DNA of 64,000 bases from Chryseobacterium joostei (GTDB lineage: Bacteria; Bacteroidota; Bacteroidia; Flavobacteriales; Weeksellaceae), in NCBI RefSeq assembly GCF_003815775.1, contig NZ_CP033926.1:2728001-2792000 (forward strand), given 5' to 3'. Positions 63,503 to 64,000 of the stretch are shown here, in pieces. The translations under genes and the position numbers were made by a program. Numbering within the stretch: the first letter of the stretch is position 1; the number at the start of each line of letters is the position of its first letter. Below the pieces are notes generated by a model. That model made no database searches and was not told the DNA's origin. It worked only from the letters and a program-made list of their open reading frames with translations.

Positions 63503-64000
63503 ATGATGATGATAAAGCGTATTCTTCTTTTGATCACCCTGATGTTGCAGTTCAGCTTTTTACATGCCGGTATTGTAGTTCTCAACGGGCTTACGCATTC
63601 CTACAAGATAGAAAACGGAAAAGTTTACAAGGGAACAATTGCGATTGAAAATACAGGCAACAGCTCTCAGAATGTAAAACTATTTTTACAGGACTTAAGT
63701 TATCATGCTGATGGAACAATCAATTATACGACAATACGAACCAATAAAAGAACAAATGGAGACTGGATCAAGCTCAATACAAATTTAGTTACCCTAAAAG
63801 CCAAAGAAAAAACTGAAGTATTTTATGAAATTACGGTTCCTAATCAAACGGTAGATCCCGGCAGCTATTGGAGTGTAATTATCGTAGAACCTGTAGAGGA
63901 TATAAAGCCAAGCGACAATAAACCAGGAGTGAACATCACTTCTGTAATACGATATGCGATTCAGGTGATTACAGATTTTGAAACAGAAAAGGCCAAACCG
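63503..64000 (+). CDS. Exported Ig-like protein, 3' end outside window
   Basis: From the ATG at 63503 (two more in-frame ATG follow at once) the frame is open to the window end, 166 codons. It has a signal peptide (about 1-23, LQFSFLHAG), then a beta-sandwich domain with YKGTIAIENTGNSSQNVKLFLQD (in parts: YKGTIAIENTG, NVKLFLQD) and YEITVPNQTVDPGSYWSVIIVEP. This resembles the DUF916/WxL-interacting or chaperone-type Ig folds that handle surface subunits. It follows the Ala/Thr-rich secreted protein and may assist it (inference). Confidence 0.65.
   Translation, partial: MMMIKRILLLITLMLQFSFLHAGIVVLNGLTHSYKIENGKVYKGTIAIENTGNSSQNVKLFLQDLSYHADGTINYTTIRTNKRTNGDWIKLNTNLVTLKAKEKTEVFYEITVPNQTVDPGSYWSVIIVEPVEDIKPSDNKPGVNITSVIRYAIQVITDFETEKAKP

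Noticed and set aside
1..64000. CRISPR array, tRNA/rRNA genes, insertion sequences
   Set aside because: No regularly spaced direct repeats, no cloverleaf or conserved rRNA segments, and no transposase-like protein were seen in the reading.

Overview
The window is AT-rich, densely coded chromosomal DNA from a flavobacterium of the Weeksellaceae, most likely Chryseobacterium or a close relative (inference from gene content). Supporting signs are type IX secretion (T9SS) sorting domains of both type A and type B, two SusC/SusD pairs, the zinc-free type B ribosomal protein L31 beside a GlmU-like protein, GEVED-containing M43 metalloproteases, DUF4252/GIN proteins behind an ECF sigma factor, and many promoters of the Bacteroidota type (TAnnTTTG, sometimes with an upstream TTTG/TTG about 18-23 nt away). 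I saw no tRNA, rRNA, CRISPR array, insertion sequence or prophage.

Layout. 1-8.5 kb: three tandem paralogues of very large secreted adhesin-like proteins with type B T9SS sorting domains, then a small CarboxypepD_reg-like secreted protein. 8.7-11.4 kb: three related small exported proteins, with trmB between the first and second. 11.5-13.3 kb: ribosomal genes rplM-rpsI-rpsB on the minus strand. 13.6-15.1 kb: a DUF3667 membrane protein and a small membrane protein. 15.4-19.3 kb: a fused cobalamin-dependent acyl-CoA mutase (IcmF type) and a lipoprotein. 19.5-25.1 kb: a frameshifted membrane protein gene, a Dph6-like ATP pyrophosphatase, a PLP decarboxylase, a serine hydrolase lipoprotein, a LigT-like phosphoesterase and ruvC. 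25.1-33.5 kb: two paralogous secreted M43 metalloproteases that flank a block with a DUF4407 membrane protein, a soluble HSP100-type AAA+/M41 protease fusion, a secreted tail-collar-domain protein and a T9SS-sorted partner. 33.9-40.2 kb: guaB, an ECF sigma/anti-sigma/DUF4252 operon, a GlmU-like protein and rpmE2. 40.4-44.7 kb: a beta-helix lipoprotein, a MazG-like pyrophosphohydrolase, aroA and two small secreted proteins. 44.9-62.6 kb: a large region of phosphoester-cleaving enzymes and SusCD transporters. 62.8-64.0 kb: two exported proteins, the last cut by the window end.

How the genes may work together. The 44.9-62.6 kb region combines a PI-PLC-like lipoprotein, a fused glycerophosphodiesterase-like/alkaline phosphatase, a SusD/SusC pair, an SDR, an Omp85-like barrel, a second SusC/SusD pair and a Tat-exported phosphocholine-type phospholipase C. 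This reads as a phospholipid or organic-phosphate scavenging region: lipid head groups are cleaved, phosphate is released, and products are imported through TonB-dependent SusCD channels (inference). The other candidate for something new is the DUF4407 / AAA+-M41 pair at 27.2-30.2 kb: a four-helix membrane protein followed 14 nt later by a protease whose unfoldase module is of the Clp/HSP100 type and not the FtsH type.

Several reading frames can be extended to a TTG that lies inside a TAnnTTTG promoter box. In those cases I chose the next ATG, and this changes the protein start for at least five genes.
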